This document shows, piece by piece, positions 26,145-34,480 of a DNA stretch of 64,000 nucleotides (the first letter of the stretch is position 1; the number at the start of each line of letters is the position of its first letter). The notes below the pieces were generated by a model. That model was not told the DNA's origin. It saw only the letters and a program-made list of their open reading frames with translations, and searched no databases. The stretch is from NCBI RefSeq assembly GCF_004187715.1, contig NZ_QZWF01000001.1:1-64000 (forward strand), given 5' to 3'. Source of the stretch: Streptomyces sp. F001 (GTDB lineage Bacteria > Actinomycetota > Actinomycetes > Streptomycetales > Streptomycetaceae). The position numbers and the translations under genes are program-made.

Positions 26145-27713
26145 ATGTTCCGCAGCGAGTACGCAGACGTCCCACCCGTCGAATTGCCCATCCACGAGGC
26201 CGTGCTCGGCCGGGCCGCCGAGTTCGGTGACGCGCCCGCGCTCATCGACGGCACCGACGGCACCACCCTCTCCTACGAGCAGGTGGACCGCTTCCACCGG
26301 CGGATCGCCGCCGCGCTCGCCGAGGCCGGCGTCCGCAAGGGCGACGTCCTCGCCCTGCACAGCCCCAACACCGTCGCCTTCCCGACGGCCTTCTACGCCG
26401 CCACGCGCGCGGGTGCCTCCGTCACGACCGTCCACCCGCTCGCCACGGCCGAGGAGTTCGCCAAGCAGCTCCGCGACTCGGCCGCCCGCTGGATCGTCAC
26501 CATCTCGCCGCTGCTGGACATCGCCCGCCGGGCCGCCGAACTCGCGGGCGGCGTCCGGGAGATCTTCGTCTGCGACAGCGCGACCGGCCACCGCTCGCTG
26601 ATCGACATGCTCGCGTCCGCGGCCCCCGAACCGCAGATCGACATCGACCCCGTGACGGACGTCGCCGCCCTCCCGTACTCGTCCGGCACCACGGGCATCC
26701 CCAAGGGCGTGATGCTCACCCACCGCCAGATCGCCACCAACCTCGCCCAGCTCGAACCGGCCATCTCCGCCGGCCCCGGCGACCGCGTCCTCGCGGTCCT
26801 GCCCTTCTTCCACATCTACGGACTGACAGCCCTGATGAACGCGCCCCTGAGGGTGGGCGCCACGGTCGTCGTCCTGCCCCGCTTCGACCTGGAACAGTTC
26901 CTCGCCGCCATCCAGAACCACCGCATCACCGGCCTGTACGTCGCCCCGCCCATAGTCCTCGCCCTCGCCAAACACCCGGCGGTCGCGCAGTACGACCTGT
27001 CGTCCCTGAAGTACGTCATCAGCGCCGCCGCCCCGCTGGACGCGAACCTCGCCGCCGCCTGCTCGCGCCGCCTGAACCTGCCACCCGTCGGCCAGGCCTA
27101 CGGCATGACGGAACTGTCCCCCGGCACGCACGTCGTCCCCCTCGACGCCATGCACGACGCCCCGCCCGGCACCGTCGGCCGCCTCATCGCCGGCACCGAG
27201 ATGCGCATCGTCTCCCTCGACGACCCCGACAAGGATCTCGGCGTCGGCGAGGCCGGCGAGATCCTCATCCGCGGCCCCCAGGTCATGAAGGGCTACCTGG
27301 GCCGCCCCGACGCCACCTCCGCGATGATCGACACCGACGGCTGGCTGCACACCGGCGACATCGGGCACGTCGACGCCGGCGGCTGGCTCTTCGTCGTCGA
27401 CCGCGTCAAGGAACTCATCAAGTACAAGGGCTTCCAGGTGGCCCCCGCCGAACTGGAAGCCCTGCTCCTCACCCACCCGGGCATCGCCGATGCCGCCGTC
27501 ATCGGCGTCTACAACGAGGACGGAAACGAGGTCCCGCGCGCGTACGTGGTCCGCCAGCCGTCCGCACCCGACCTCTCCGAAGGAGAGGTCATGATGTACG
27601 TCGCCGAACGCGTCGCCCCCTACAAGAGGGTCCGCCAGGTCACCTTCATCGACGCCGTGCCCCGCGCCGCCTCCGGCAAGATCCTGCGCCGGCAGCTGAG
27701 GGAGACCACGTGA
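26145..27713 (+). CDS. 4-coumarate-CoA ligase-like acyl-CoA synthetase
   Basis: A 522-residue adenylate-forming enzyme. It has the AMP-binding motif LPYSSGTTGIPKGVMLTH, the A5 region GQAYGMTELSPGTH, the A7/A8 motifs DGWLHTGDIGHVD and VDRVKELIKYKGFQV, and the catalytic Lys region ASGKILRRQLRE at the C terminus. It activates a carboxylic acid, probably the entry step of the operon. The ATG at 26145 follows GAGGAGG; the upstream GTG at 26127 lies before the ribosome-binding site. Its stop overlaps the next start (GTGA at 27710). Confidence 0.93.
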   Translation: MFRSEYADVPPVELPIHEAVLGRAAEFGDAPALIDGTDGTTLSYEQVDRFHRRIAAALAEAGVRKGDVLALHSPNTVAFPTAFYAATRAGASVTTVHPLATAEEFAKQLRDSAARWIVTISPLLDIARRAAELAGGVREIFVCDSATGHRSLIDMLASAAPEPQIDIDPVTDVAALPYSSGTTGIPKGVMLTHRQIATNLAQLEPAISAGPGDRVLAVLPFFHIYGLTALMNAPLRVGATVVVLPRFDLEQFLAAIQNHRITGLYVAPPIVLALAKHPAVAQYDLSSLKYVISAAAPLDANLAAACSRRLNLPPVGQAYGMTELSPGTHVVPLDAMHDAPPGTVGRLIAGTEMRIVSLDDPDKDLGVGEAGEILIRGPQVMKGYLGRPDATSAMIDTDGWLHTGDIGHVDAGGWLFVVDRVKELIKYKGFQVAPAELEALLLTHPGIADAAVIGVYNEDGNEVPRAYVVRQPSAPDLSEGEVMMYVAERVAPYKRVRQVTFIDAVPRAASGKILRRQLRETT

Positions 27714-28444
27714 CCCTGATCGGCCGCACCCGCGCGCGGGGAGTCGAGACCCTCACCCTCGACTCCCCGGCCAACCGCAACGCCCTCTCGGCAGCGCTCG
27801 TCGGCGAACTCGCCGACACCCTCACCGACTGCGGCAAGGACAGCGACATCCGCGCCGTCGTCCTCACCCACACCGGCACCACCTTCTGCGCAGGCGCCGA
27901 CCTGCGCGACCCACCCCACCCCGACACGCTGGTCGGCCTGCTCCGGCAGATCGTGGAACTGCCCAAACCCGTCGTCGCCCGAGTCACCGGACACGTACGG
28001 GCCGGCGGACTCGGTCTGCTCGCCGCCTGCGACATCGCCGCCGCGTCCGACGCGGCCACCTTCGCGTTCACCGAGGTACGGATCGGCGTCGCCCCCGCCG
28101 TCATCTCCCTCACCCTTCTGCCCCGCACCGACCCCCGCGCCCTCGCCCGCCACTACCTCACCGGCGAACGCTTCGACGCCACCGAGGCCGCCCGCATCGG
28201 CCTGCTGACAGCGACGGGCGACGACGTGGACGACGTACTGGCCCCCGTCCTGGACAGCCTGCGCAAAGCGGCCCCCCAGGCCCTGACCGAGACGAAACGC
28301 CTGCTCACAGCTAGGGTGCTGGAGACATTCGACCGGGACGCGGCCCACCTGACCGCACTCTCGGCCCGCATGTTCGCCTCCGCCGACGCCCGCGAAGGCA
28401 TGACCGCCTTCCTCGAACGACGGGATCCCCCATGGGTGCTGTGA
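27710..28444 (+). CDS. Enoyl-CoA hydratase/isomerase family protein
   Basis: A 244-residue crotonase. It has the oxyanion-hole motif FCAGADLRD and the second glycine segment VRAGGLGLLAACDIAAASD, with TFAFTEVRIGVAP supplying the position of one catalytic acidic residue. It would hydrate the unsaturated or carboxylated acyl-CoA. The GTG overlaps the CoA ligase stop, and its 3' end overlaps the TetR gene by 13 bases. Confidence 0.92.
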   Translation: MTLIGRTRARGVETLTLDSPANRNALSAALVGELADTLTDCGKDSDIRAVVLTHTGTTFCAGADLRDPPHPDTLVGLLRQIVELPKPVVARVTGHVRAGGLGLLAACDIAAASDAATFAFTEVRIGVAPAVISLTLLPRTDPRALARHYLTGERFDATEAARIGLLTATGDDVDDVLAPVLDSLRKAAPQALTETKRLLTARVLETFDRDAAHLTALSARMFASADAREGMTAFLERRDPPWVL

Positions 28445-29082
28445 ACCCGGTCAACACCATCACCACGGTGACCACCGTCGACCGCCCCGACCGCGCTCCC
28501 AAACAGGACCGCAGCCGCGCCACCCGGCAACGGCTCCTGGAAGCCGCCGTCGCCTGCCTCGCCGAACACGGCTGGGCCGGCTCCACCGTCGCCGTCGTCG
28601 CCGAACGCGCCGGAGTCTCCCGCGGCGCCGCCCAGCACCACTTCCCGACCCGCGAGGACCTCTTCACCGCCGCCGTCGAATACGTCGCCGAGGAACGCTC
28701 CCTCGCCCTGCGCGCCCTGTTCCCCCAAGGCGCCGCCGGCGACCACCGCGCCGTCGTGGCGGCCCTCGTCGACCTCTACACAGGGCCGCTGTTCCGCGCC
28801 GCCCTCCACCTCTGGGTCGCCGCCTCCAACGAGGACCAGCTGCGCCCCCGCGTCACGGAACTCGAAGCCCGCGTCGGCCGCGAAACCCACCGCATAGCCG
28901 TGGACCTCCTCGCCGCCGACGAATCCCGCCCCGGCGTCCGCGAAACCGTCCAGGGCCTCCTCGACATGGCCCGCGGCCTGGGCCTGGCCAACCTCCTCAC
29001 CGACGACGCCCAGCGCCGCGAAGGCGTGGTGACCCAGTGGGCGACACTCCTGGACGACGCGTTGGGCCACGTCAGGGGCTGA
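28432..29082 (+). CDS. TetR-family regulator, probable repressor of the atu-like operon
   Basis: A 216-residue regulator with the [22 protein letters not shown] then [21 protein letters not shown] (about 33-78) and a TetR C-terminal ligand domain. As the last gene of the operon it can sense an acyl-CoA intermediate and act on the CAAGC-AC-GCTTG palindrome at 18879-18899. The start is either ATG 28432 or GTG 28441; the latter would make a GTGA overlap like the other junctions. Its 3' end overlaps pdxH by 11 bases. Confidence 0.9.
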   Translation: MGAVNPVNTITTVTTVDRPDRAPKQDRSRATRQRLLEAAVACLAEHGWAGSTVAVVAERAGVSRGAAQHHFPTREDLFTAAVEYVAEERSLALRALFPQGAAGDHRAVVAALVDLYTGPLFRAALHLWVAASNEDQLRPRVTELEARVGRETHRIAVDLLAADESRPGVRETVQGLLDMARGLGLANLLTDDAQRREGVVTQWATLLDDALGHVRG

Positions 29083-29749
29083 GCCGCTCCACTCGCCAAC
29101 TGCCGTCCGCCTGCGCCACGTACCGCAACCGGTCGTGCAACCGGTTCTCCCGCCCCTGCCAGAACTCCACCGCCTGCGCGGCCACCCGGAAACCGCCCCA
29201 GTGCGGCGGCACCGGCACCTGCTCACCGTCCGGATAACGGGCCGCCAGCTCGGCGTACGCGGCCTCGAGATCCGCACGCGTCGCGACCACCGAGGACTGC
29301 GCGCTCGCCCACGCCCCGAGCTGCGACCCGTGCGGCCGGGTGCGGAAGTACGCCGCCGTCTCGTCCCGCCCGGTGCGCCGCGCGATGCCGGTGACGATCA
29401 CCTGGCGGGCCATCGGATACCACGGAAAGAGCAGCGAGACGTACGGGTTCTCGGCAAGGTCGCGGGCCTTGCGGGAGTCGTAGTTCGTGTAGAAGACGAA
29501 ACCGGTCTCGTCGAAGTGCTTCAGCAGCACCGTACGAGAACTGGGCCGGCCCTCCGCGTCGGCTGTGGAGACGACCATGGCGTTCGGCTCGAAGATGTGG
29601 CCCTCCGTCGCGGCCTGCCTGAACCAGCGCGCGAACTGCTCGAAGGGCGTTGCGGCCAGATCGGTCTCGGCGAGACCCTCGGCCCGGTAGTGCTTGCGCA
29701 TGGCGGCGGGATCGGGGTGCGCGGCGGGAACGGTGGCTTCGTCGGTCAC
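29072..29749 (-). CDS. pdxH: Pyridoxamine 5'-phosphate oxidase
   Basis: A 225-residue FMN enzyme that oxidises pyridoxamine/pyridoxine phosphate to pyridoxal phosphate. Family features are [22 protein letters not shown], the FMN-binding [11 protein letters not shown] and [17 protein letters not shown], and the C-terminal [24 protein letters not shown] ending in ERLSP. The GTG at 29749 gives the family's usual length; an in-frame start at 29803 would add 18 residues of unconserved sequence. No clear ribosome-binding site is visible; CAAGAT six bases upstream would fit a leaderless start. Confidence 0.95.
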   Translation of the reverse strand: MTDEATVPAAHPDPAAMRKHYRAEGLAETDLAATPFEQFARWFRQAATEGHIFEPNAMVVSTADAEGRPSSRTVLLKHFDETGFVFYTNYDSRKARDLAENPYVSLLFPWYPMARQVIVTGIARRTGRDETAAYFRTRPHGSQLGAWASAQSSVVATRADLEAAYAELAARYPDGEQVPVPPHWGGFRVAAQAVEFWQGRENRLHDRLRYVAQADGSWRVERLSP

Positions 29750-30119
29750 ACGATCATCTTGCCGTATGCGCGGCGGGCGGTGGTCTTCGTCACTGACTGG
29801 CACTGAGTGCCGCAGACTCTCCCCAAGGGTGGCACTCGGAGATATCGTGCTGTGAGGCCTTCCGGTTGGGTGACCGCCAGCCGGGCATCACCCCAGTGAC
29901 TGCCCAGGACCGCGAGTCTTCGAACGCCACGCACACGACCGCGGATCCACCGGGCGATCACCACACCCGCACCAGCTCATGGTCGCCGCACCAGCACCAC
30001 CCACACGCTGCGCACCAGTCCGCTCGCCCCTCACCACCACAAGTCCCACCACCCCCACCAGTCCCATAACGCAATCCCTCCACAACACCACCCGTCCCAC
30101 CATCACGAGGAGCCGCCTG
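29750..30119. other. Divergent pdxH / citrate synthase intergenic region
   Basis: No gene is seen. The left part holds the half-sites GGCAC-TGA-GTGCC (29799-29811) and GGCACTC (29831-29837), partly palindromic. The right part, about 29935-30110, is extremely rich in C and A and nearly free of G runs on the plus strand (CAC-rich), so a transcript from it would be an unstructured, C-rich leader ending at the GAGGAG site of the citrate synthase gene. Confidence 0.7.
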
Positions 30120-31220
30120 ATGTCCGACTTCGTACCCGGACTCGAAGGAGTCGTCGCGTTCGAGACGGAGATCGCCGAACCGGACAAGGAGGGCGGCGCC
30201 CTCAGGTACCGAGGCGTCGACATCGAGGACCTGGTCGGTCACGTCTCGTTCGGCAACGTCTGGGGCCTGCTCGTCGACGGCGCCTTCAACCCCGGCCTGC
30301 CGCCCGCCGAGCCCTTCCCCATCCCCGTGCACTCCGGCGACATCCGCGTGGACGTCCAGTCGGCACTCGCCATGCTGGCACCCGTCTGGGGCCTCAAACC
30401 CCTCCTCGACATCGACGCCGCCCAGGCCCGCGAGGACCTTGCCCGCGCCGCCGTCATGGCCCTGTCCTACGTTGCCCAGTCCGCCCGTGGCCAGGGCCTG
30501 CCCATGGTCCCGCAGAGCGAGATCGACAAGGCGCACTCCGTCGTCGAACGCTTCATGATCCGCTGGCGCGGCGAGCCCGACCCCAAGCACGTGGCGGCGG
30601 TCGACGCCTACTGGACATCGGCAGCCGAACACGGCATGAACGCCTCCACCTTCACCGCACGCGTCATCGCCTCCACCGGTGCCGACGTGGCCGCGGCCCT
30701 CTCCGGCGCCGTAGGCGCCATGTCCGGGCCGCTGCACGGCGGCGCCCCCTCCCGCGTCCTCGGCATGATCGAGGAGATCGAGCGCACCGGCGACGCCGAG
30801 GCATACGTCAAGCAGGCCCTCGACAAGGGCGAACGCCTCATGGGTTTCGGCCACCGCGTCTACCGCGCCGAGGACCCGCGCGCCCGAGTCCTCCGCCGCA
30901 CCGCCCGCGAGCTGGGCGCCCCCCGCTACGAGGTGGCGGAGGCCCTCGAAAAGGCGGCCCTCGAAGAACTCCACAACCGCCGCCCGGACCGTGTCCTGGC
31001 CACCAACGTGGAGTTCTGGGCGGCCATCGTCCTGGACTTCGCCGAGGTCCCCGCCCACATGTTCACCTCGATGTTCACCTGCGCCCGCACGGCCGGCTGG
31101 TCCGCCCACATCCTCGAACAGAAGCGCACCGGCCGCCTGGTCCGCCCCTCCGCCCGCTACGTCGGCCCGGGCCCCCGCGACCCGCGCGCGATCGAGGGCT
31201 ACGAGGACATCGCCCACTGA
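30120..31220 (+). CDS. Citrate synthase family protein (citrate synthase 2 type)
   Basis: A 366-residue citrate synthase homologue. Active-site His residues are present in GPLHGGAPSRVL (H206) and MGFGHRVYRAEDPRA (H245), and the end has MFTSMFTCARTAGWSAHILE. At the catalytic Asp position the usual NVDF is NVEF (E298), a change I associate with the secondary citrate-synthase-like proteins of actinobacteria. It condenses acetyl-CoA with oxaloacetate or a related oxoacid; the substrate is uncertain. GAGGAG precedes the ATG by 7 bases. Confidence 0.88.
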   Translation: MSDFVPGLEGVVAFETEIAEPDKEGGALRYRGVDIEDLVGHVSFGNVWGLLVDGAFNPGLPPAEPFPIPVHSGDIRVDVQSALAMLAPVWGLKPLLDIDAAQAREDLARAAVMALSYVAQSARGQGLPMVPQSEIDKAHSVVERFMIRWRGEPDPKHVAAVDAYWTSAAEHGMNASTFTARVIASTGADVAAALSGAVGAMSGPLHGGAPSRVLGMIEEIERTGDAEAYVKQALDKGERLMGFGHRVYRAEDPRARVLRRTARELGAPRYEVAEALEKAALEELHNRRPDRVLATNVEFWAAIVLDFAEVPAHMFTSMFTCARTAGWSAHILEQKRTGRLVRPSARYVGPGPRDPRAIEGYEDIAH

Positions 31221-31247
31221 CCGCCTGAAACGGTCCCTGAACGCAGA

Positions 31248-31311
31248 CGACCCGCGAGTCTGGTTCCTCCAGCGGAGGAGCCGGCCGGACGTACCGGCGA
31301 CTCGCGGGTCG
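31248..31311. terminator. Branched hairpin after citrate synthase gene
   Basis: Outer arms CGACCCGCGAGTC (31248-31260) and GACTCGCGGGTCG (31299-31311) are perfectly complementary over 13 bp. The enclosed 38 bases hold two further hairpins (TCCTCC-AGC-GGAGGA and GCCGG...CCGGC), giving a three-way junction. It lies 27 bases after the stop codon and probably acts as a terminator. Confidence 0.7.
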
Positions 31312-31380
31312 GGTGACTGCGTTGGATTGGCCGGCTGCGTGTTTCTCACACGCTGGTCCGGCGCCGAACCGAGTACGACG

Positions 31381-31397
31381 GCGGGCCGCTAGCCCGC
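31381..31397. other. Hairpin downstream of iscB
   Basis: GCGGGC-CGCTA-GCCCGC, a 6-bp stem 89 bases past the iscB stop. It could terminate iscB or be the subterminal hairpin of an IS605-type right end. No second copy or target duplication is present to decide. Confidence 0.4.
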
Positions 31398-31485
31398 AGC
31401 CACCTCTTCCGTCCGGTATGCATACATCTGCCGAACCACCTCCTCTCCGAAGTAGCAGCCACTTTAGGAAGCAGTCTTCAGTCGC

Positions 31486-33147
31486 TCAAGCGATTTTCCG
31501 AGAAGTTGACGGTGCAGATTCCGGCTGGGTGCTGTAGCCGTACCCATCCCCCCGCTGAAGGATCCGCAGGTTCCAGTGGGAGACGTTGAACCGTCCCATT
31601 GGCGTCCTAAGGCTGTGCTGGCCCCTGGCCCGCACTGAGATACGTCCCGTCCATGTGCCCGTCCACTGGCCGCTCGGCACGTTGGCCCGCACGAGATCCC
31701 CAGTGACGTAGCCGAAGTGCTGCTTGCTACGAGACCTTCGGAGCCGAGGGAATCCGAACCGGTCCGGAGTAGTACGTGCGTAGGAGCCGCGTCCAGTGGC
31801 TTTGGCGACGAGGACCTGCGCGGGGAACCGCACGATCGCATCCCCGCCCTCGTGATCCAGAGACCCAACGGACAGCGCGTCCAGGGTGTGTGTCTTGGCC
31901 AGCCCCATGGCGCTGCGGTTCTCCCTGGTCTGCGCGCCCGGCCAGGTGTGTAAAGGCTTGCCAAGGCTGCTCAGTGCATCCATGAGCTGCCAGCGGGTCG
32001 CGTTCATGGCGGCGGCGTCGTGGAGTGGTGTCCTGACCTGCTGGAGGATCTTCGCGAGGCGGTCGGGCCGGTGGGCGAGGAAGACTTCGACGGGGCTGTT
32101 GCCCTTGGCCTGGTTGCAGGGGACGCAGGCGAGGACGAGGTTGGTGATGCGGTTCGAGCCTCCCCGGCTGCGTGGCTGGAGGTAGTCGATGTTCAGGGGG
32201 ACGCCGGTGGCGTCGCAGTAGGCGCAGGCGTTGTCCCACTTGGCGTGTAGGTAGGCGCGGGCACTGGTGCCGACGAGTGGTCCTTGCTGGTACTCGGCCC
32301 CTTTGAGTGGTCTGCCCGCGCTCATGGAGTGGGTGTCGAAGGCGACGAGTTCCACGTGGATCTCGGTGACAGGCGCGTAGCGGCACAGTCTTTTGGCCAC
32401 GGAGAAGGTCGTATCCACGCGGTGGCGTAGGGAGGGTGGTAGCCATCCTGCCGGGTGTCCCCGGTTACGAGAGCGCGGTGCGCGATAGCGGCAGTTGGCC
32501 GAGCGGCGTCTGTTTCGGTATCCAGCGCGTTGTTGCATGCACAGCCGGATCTGATCGGCGCGGTGCTGGAGCTCGACCGAGACCAGCCCGCGTCGGATGG
32601 TCACGGTGGTGCCGTGTTCGTTGGCTTCCTTCTTCTCGTCGGTGAGGACGAAGCCGGTGCCCTTGGAGCCGGGGTCGATGCGTAACTGCACGCCGTCCAC
32701 TTCCGACTCGGCGAGCGTTCGGTCCTTCAGCCGGATGGTGAAGGGCACTTGTCGGGTGACCACGGCCCGACCCTTTCCGAGTAGCTCGCGGGCGCGGGCG
32801 GGGTGGCAGGGCATGAGAGGGTTCCCCTCCTTGGAGAGCACGAAGACCCTGCTTGCACCAACGCCACCTTCGTACGACGGGTTGCTTTGTGGGGGAGCGT
32901 CACTGCTCCCGTTCTCTGCCGCCTGCGCCACCGTGGCGGCGCTCTTGGCGTGACGCCGACGGGCTCGGGTGCCTTGCCCGCCGGTCTCCCCTCGCCCATG
33001 TTCCCTGCCGGTGCCCCGCACGGTGGCGGGGTGTCCGTGAGCCGTTTCGTCCCTGCTCCCAGGGTTGTCTGCTCCCACGGATTCCAGAGCAGGCTGCTGA
33101 GGAAGCACAACCTGGTGGGTCTGCTCGCCTGCAGGAAACGTAGTCAT
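31486..33147 (-). CDS. iscB: IscB RNA-guided nuclease (RuvC/HNH), HNH His replaced by Tyr
   Basis: A 553-residue member of the IscB family, ancestors of Cas9, normally guided by an omega-RNA. From the ATG at 33147 the order is: low-complexity extension (1-98); PLMP domain VFVLSKEGNPLMPCHPARAR (101-120); RuvC-I LRIDPGSKGTG with Asp158; Arg-rich bridge helix HRADQIRLCMQQRAGYRNRR; RuvC-II IHVELVAF with Glu266; HNH with zinc pairs CAYC (308-311) and CVPC (341-344); and RuvC-III AKTHTLDALSVG with His420 and Asp423. In the HNH core the usual His of I-D-H is Tyr322 (TAC, 32182-32184), a one-base change from CAC. GGGAGG lies 8 bases upstream. No TnpA transposase is adjacent. Confidence 0.93.
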   Translation of the reverse strand: MTTFPAGEQTHQVVLPQQPALESVGADNPGSRDETAHGHPATVRGTGREHGRGETGGQGTRARRRHAKSAATVAQAAENGSSDAPPQSNPSYEGGVGASRVFVLSKEGNPLMPCHPARARELLGKGRAVVTRQVPFTIRLKDRTLAESEVDGVQLRIDPGSKGTGFVLTDEKKEANEHGTTVTIRRGLVSVELQHRADQIRLCMQQRAGYRNRRRSANCRYRAPRSRNRGHPAGWLPPSLRHRVDTTFSVAKRLCRYAPVTEIHVELVAFDTHSMSAGRPLKGAEYQQGPLVGTSARAYLHAKWDNACAYCDATGVPLNIDYLQPRSRGGSNRITNLVLACVPCNQAKGNSPVEVFLAHRPDRLAKILQQVRTPLHDAAAMNATRWQLMDALSSLGKPLHTWPGAQTRENRSAMGLAKTHTLDALSVGSLDHEGGDAIVRFPAQVLVAKATGRGSYARTTPDRFGFPRLRRSRSKQHFGYVTGDLVRANVPSGQWTGTWTGRISVRARGQHSLRTPMGRFNVSHWNLRILQRGDGYGYSTQPESAPSTSRKIA

Positions 33148-33490
33148 CGGGGCACCTCCCTGATCTTTCGGATCGTGATGACTGGGGCTGGTCACTCTGC
33201 GTCTGCCCCTGTGTGAGACAGATGTCGGCGTGAGCCGAGGAGCGAGTGACCTCCCTTCGCGTGTGTAAGGGCGACTCTAGGGACCAAGATCCCTCGGAGG
33301 GCTCGATCTGCTAGAAGTCGCCCCTTCGTGCGAATTCGCCGAATTCCTCGAATCTGTGGTCGATCTTGCTGCTATGTGGCTGATTTCCAACCGCTCAAGT
33401 CAGTCCGACGTCAACCCTGACGATCGTCAAGGTCGGGGGTTGCCGTTCGGCTCGGGTTCTGGGGCTGGCCCCGCTTTTACGTTCGGCCTC
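33148..33490. other. Intergenic region between iscB and PAP2 gene
   Basis: No protein gene is supported. On the minus strand it holds the iscB ribosome-binding site and the folded omega-RNA candidate (33190-33345). The remaining part, 33346-33490, should contain the element's left end and the PAP2 promoter. The motif GAATTC occurs twice, 9 bases apart, at 33332-33346. No terminal repeat or target duplication is evident. Confidence 0.6.
33190..33345 (-). ncRNA. Candidate omega-RNA (guide scaffold) of iscB
   Basis: Read on the minus strand, directly upstream of iscB as in known IscB loci. Stem 1 pairs GGGCGACT (33323-33316) with AGTCGCCC (33276-33269), extended by CTAG/CTAG and enclosing a CCCT-CCG-AGGG hairpin. 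Stem 2 pairs GGTCACTC (33251-33244) with GAGTGACC (33197-33190) and encloses CGGC-TCAC-GCCG and a CTGT/ACAG hairpin. The guide, by analogy, would be the 15-22 bases just 5' of stem 1 (about 33324-33345). Exact ends and expression are unknown. Confidence 0.62.
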
Positions 33491-34480
33491 ATGGAACGAG
33501 AACAGCGAGAGATGACCCGGGCCGGTCGGTTATTGACCGCGGTGGGGATGCTGGGTGTCGCGGCGGGTGTGGTTGCCTGGCTTTCCCCAGGTGGGCTGGG
33601 CAAGGTCGGCGCGGTTGAGGTTACGGACGGGGCATCGGTTTCTGTGTACCGGTCGGTGACCGGGACGGTGGCGGACGCACCGTCATGGCTGGACACGGTC
33701 CTGGAAGCAGCCGGCGAGGGCACTCTGGTGATCCTCGGGGTGTTGCTGGCATGGAGGTGGTGGGCCGGGATCCGCCGCCGCGACGTACGCGGGGCCGCAG
33801 GGGCCGTGTTGACCGGCGCCGGCGCCGTGGCGGCCTATGCACTCAGCGAAGCGGTGAAGCTGGTGGTGGACGAGGAGCGGCCTTGCCGTGCCTCGCGCCC
33901 GGAGATCGACGTGATTGCGGAATGCCCTGGTACGGGGGACTGGTCGTTCCCGAGCAATCACGCCACCTTGGCCGCCGGACTGGCTGTCGGGCTGGCCATG
34001 TTGTGGCCGCGCCTCGCCGCGGTCACGCTGCCGCTGGCCGGGGTGGCGGCGCTGTTGCGCATCCTCGTGGGGGTGCACTACCCGCACGATGTGCTCGCCG
34101 GTGCGATTCTCGGCGGCGCAGTGGTGGCGGCTCTGCTGCTTGTGTTCATGCCGGCTGCTGAGCGGGCGGTGTCACGGTGGAGGAGGCGCCGACGGGGCTA
34201 CGATTCCGGCCTCGTGAGCCACGACCGCGGCAGCAGCTCGGTTGTCCACGCCGAGGCGCGCGAGGATGGAACTCACATGGGCTTTGACCGTTCCCTCCAC
34301 CACGTGCAGTCGTCGGGCGATCTGCCCGTTGGACAGTCCGCTGCCGAGGAAGGCGAGTACTTCCCGTTCCCGAGCGGTGAGGGAGTGGACCCGGTCGCGG
34401 GCAGCGGCGCGCCGGCCGGCGAGGGTGCCCGCGCCGGTCGCCGCGAGGTGCGCGACGACTCGGGCCGCGACTTTCGGTGA
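33491..34480 (+). CDS. PAP2-family membrane phosphatase with antisense-encoded tail and TTA codon
   Basis: A 329-residue protein whose first 235 residues form a PAP2 phosphatase with about five or six membrane helices. All three catalytic motifs are seen: KLVVDEERP, FPSNHA (PSGH variant) and RILVGVHYPHDVLAG. It would remove phosphate from a lipid or isoprenoid pyrophosphate at the membrane. Codon 14 is TTA (33530-33532), so translation may depend on the bldA tRNA. After a basic RRWRRRRR segment the frame continues about 90 residues antisense to the response-regulator gene, probably because an ancestral stop was lost. The start (33491 or 33512) is uncertain. Confidence 0.8.
   Translation: MEREQREMTRAGRLLTAVGMLGVAAGVVAWLSPGGLGKVGAVEVTDGASVSVYRSVTGTVADAPSWLDTVLEAAGEGTLVILGVLLAWRWWAGIRRRDVRGAAGAVLTGAGAVAAYALSEAVKLVVDEERPCRASRPEIDVIAECPGTGDWSFPSNHATLAAGLAVGLAMLWPRLAAVTLPLAGVAALLRILVGVHYPHDVLAGAILGGAVVAALLLVFMPAAERAVSRWRRRRRGYDSGLVSHDRGSSSVVHAEAREDGTHMGFDRSLHHVQSSGDLPVGQSAAEEGEYFPFPSGEGVDPVAGSGAPAGEGARAGRREVRDDSGRDFR

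Noticed and set aside
25293..27476. 727-codon minus-strand open frame opposite the acyl-CoA dehydrogenase and CoA ligase genes
   Set aside because: Val/Gly/Ala-rich translation mirrors the codons of the sense genes; no start signals.
31248..31311. Branched hairpin considered as an integron attC or attachment site
   Set aside because: No R/L core sites of attC form and no integrase nearby; a terminator is simpler.
31389..31427. 12-codon ORF downstream of iscB with an AGGAGG site (MYAYRTEEVAAG)
   Set aside because: Too short and without context; the match to a ribosome-binding site can be chance in G-rich sequence.
31221..33490. Search for TnpA or terminal inverted repeats that would make a full IS605-type element around iscB
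   Set aside because: No transposase frame and no paired ends could be found; the gene is treated as standalone.
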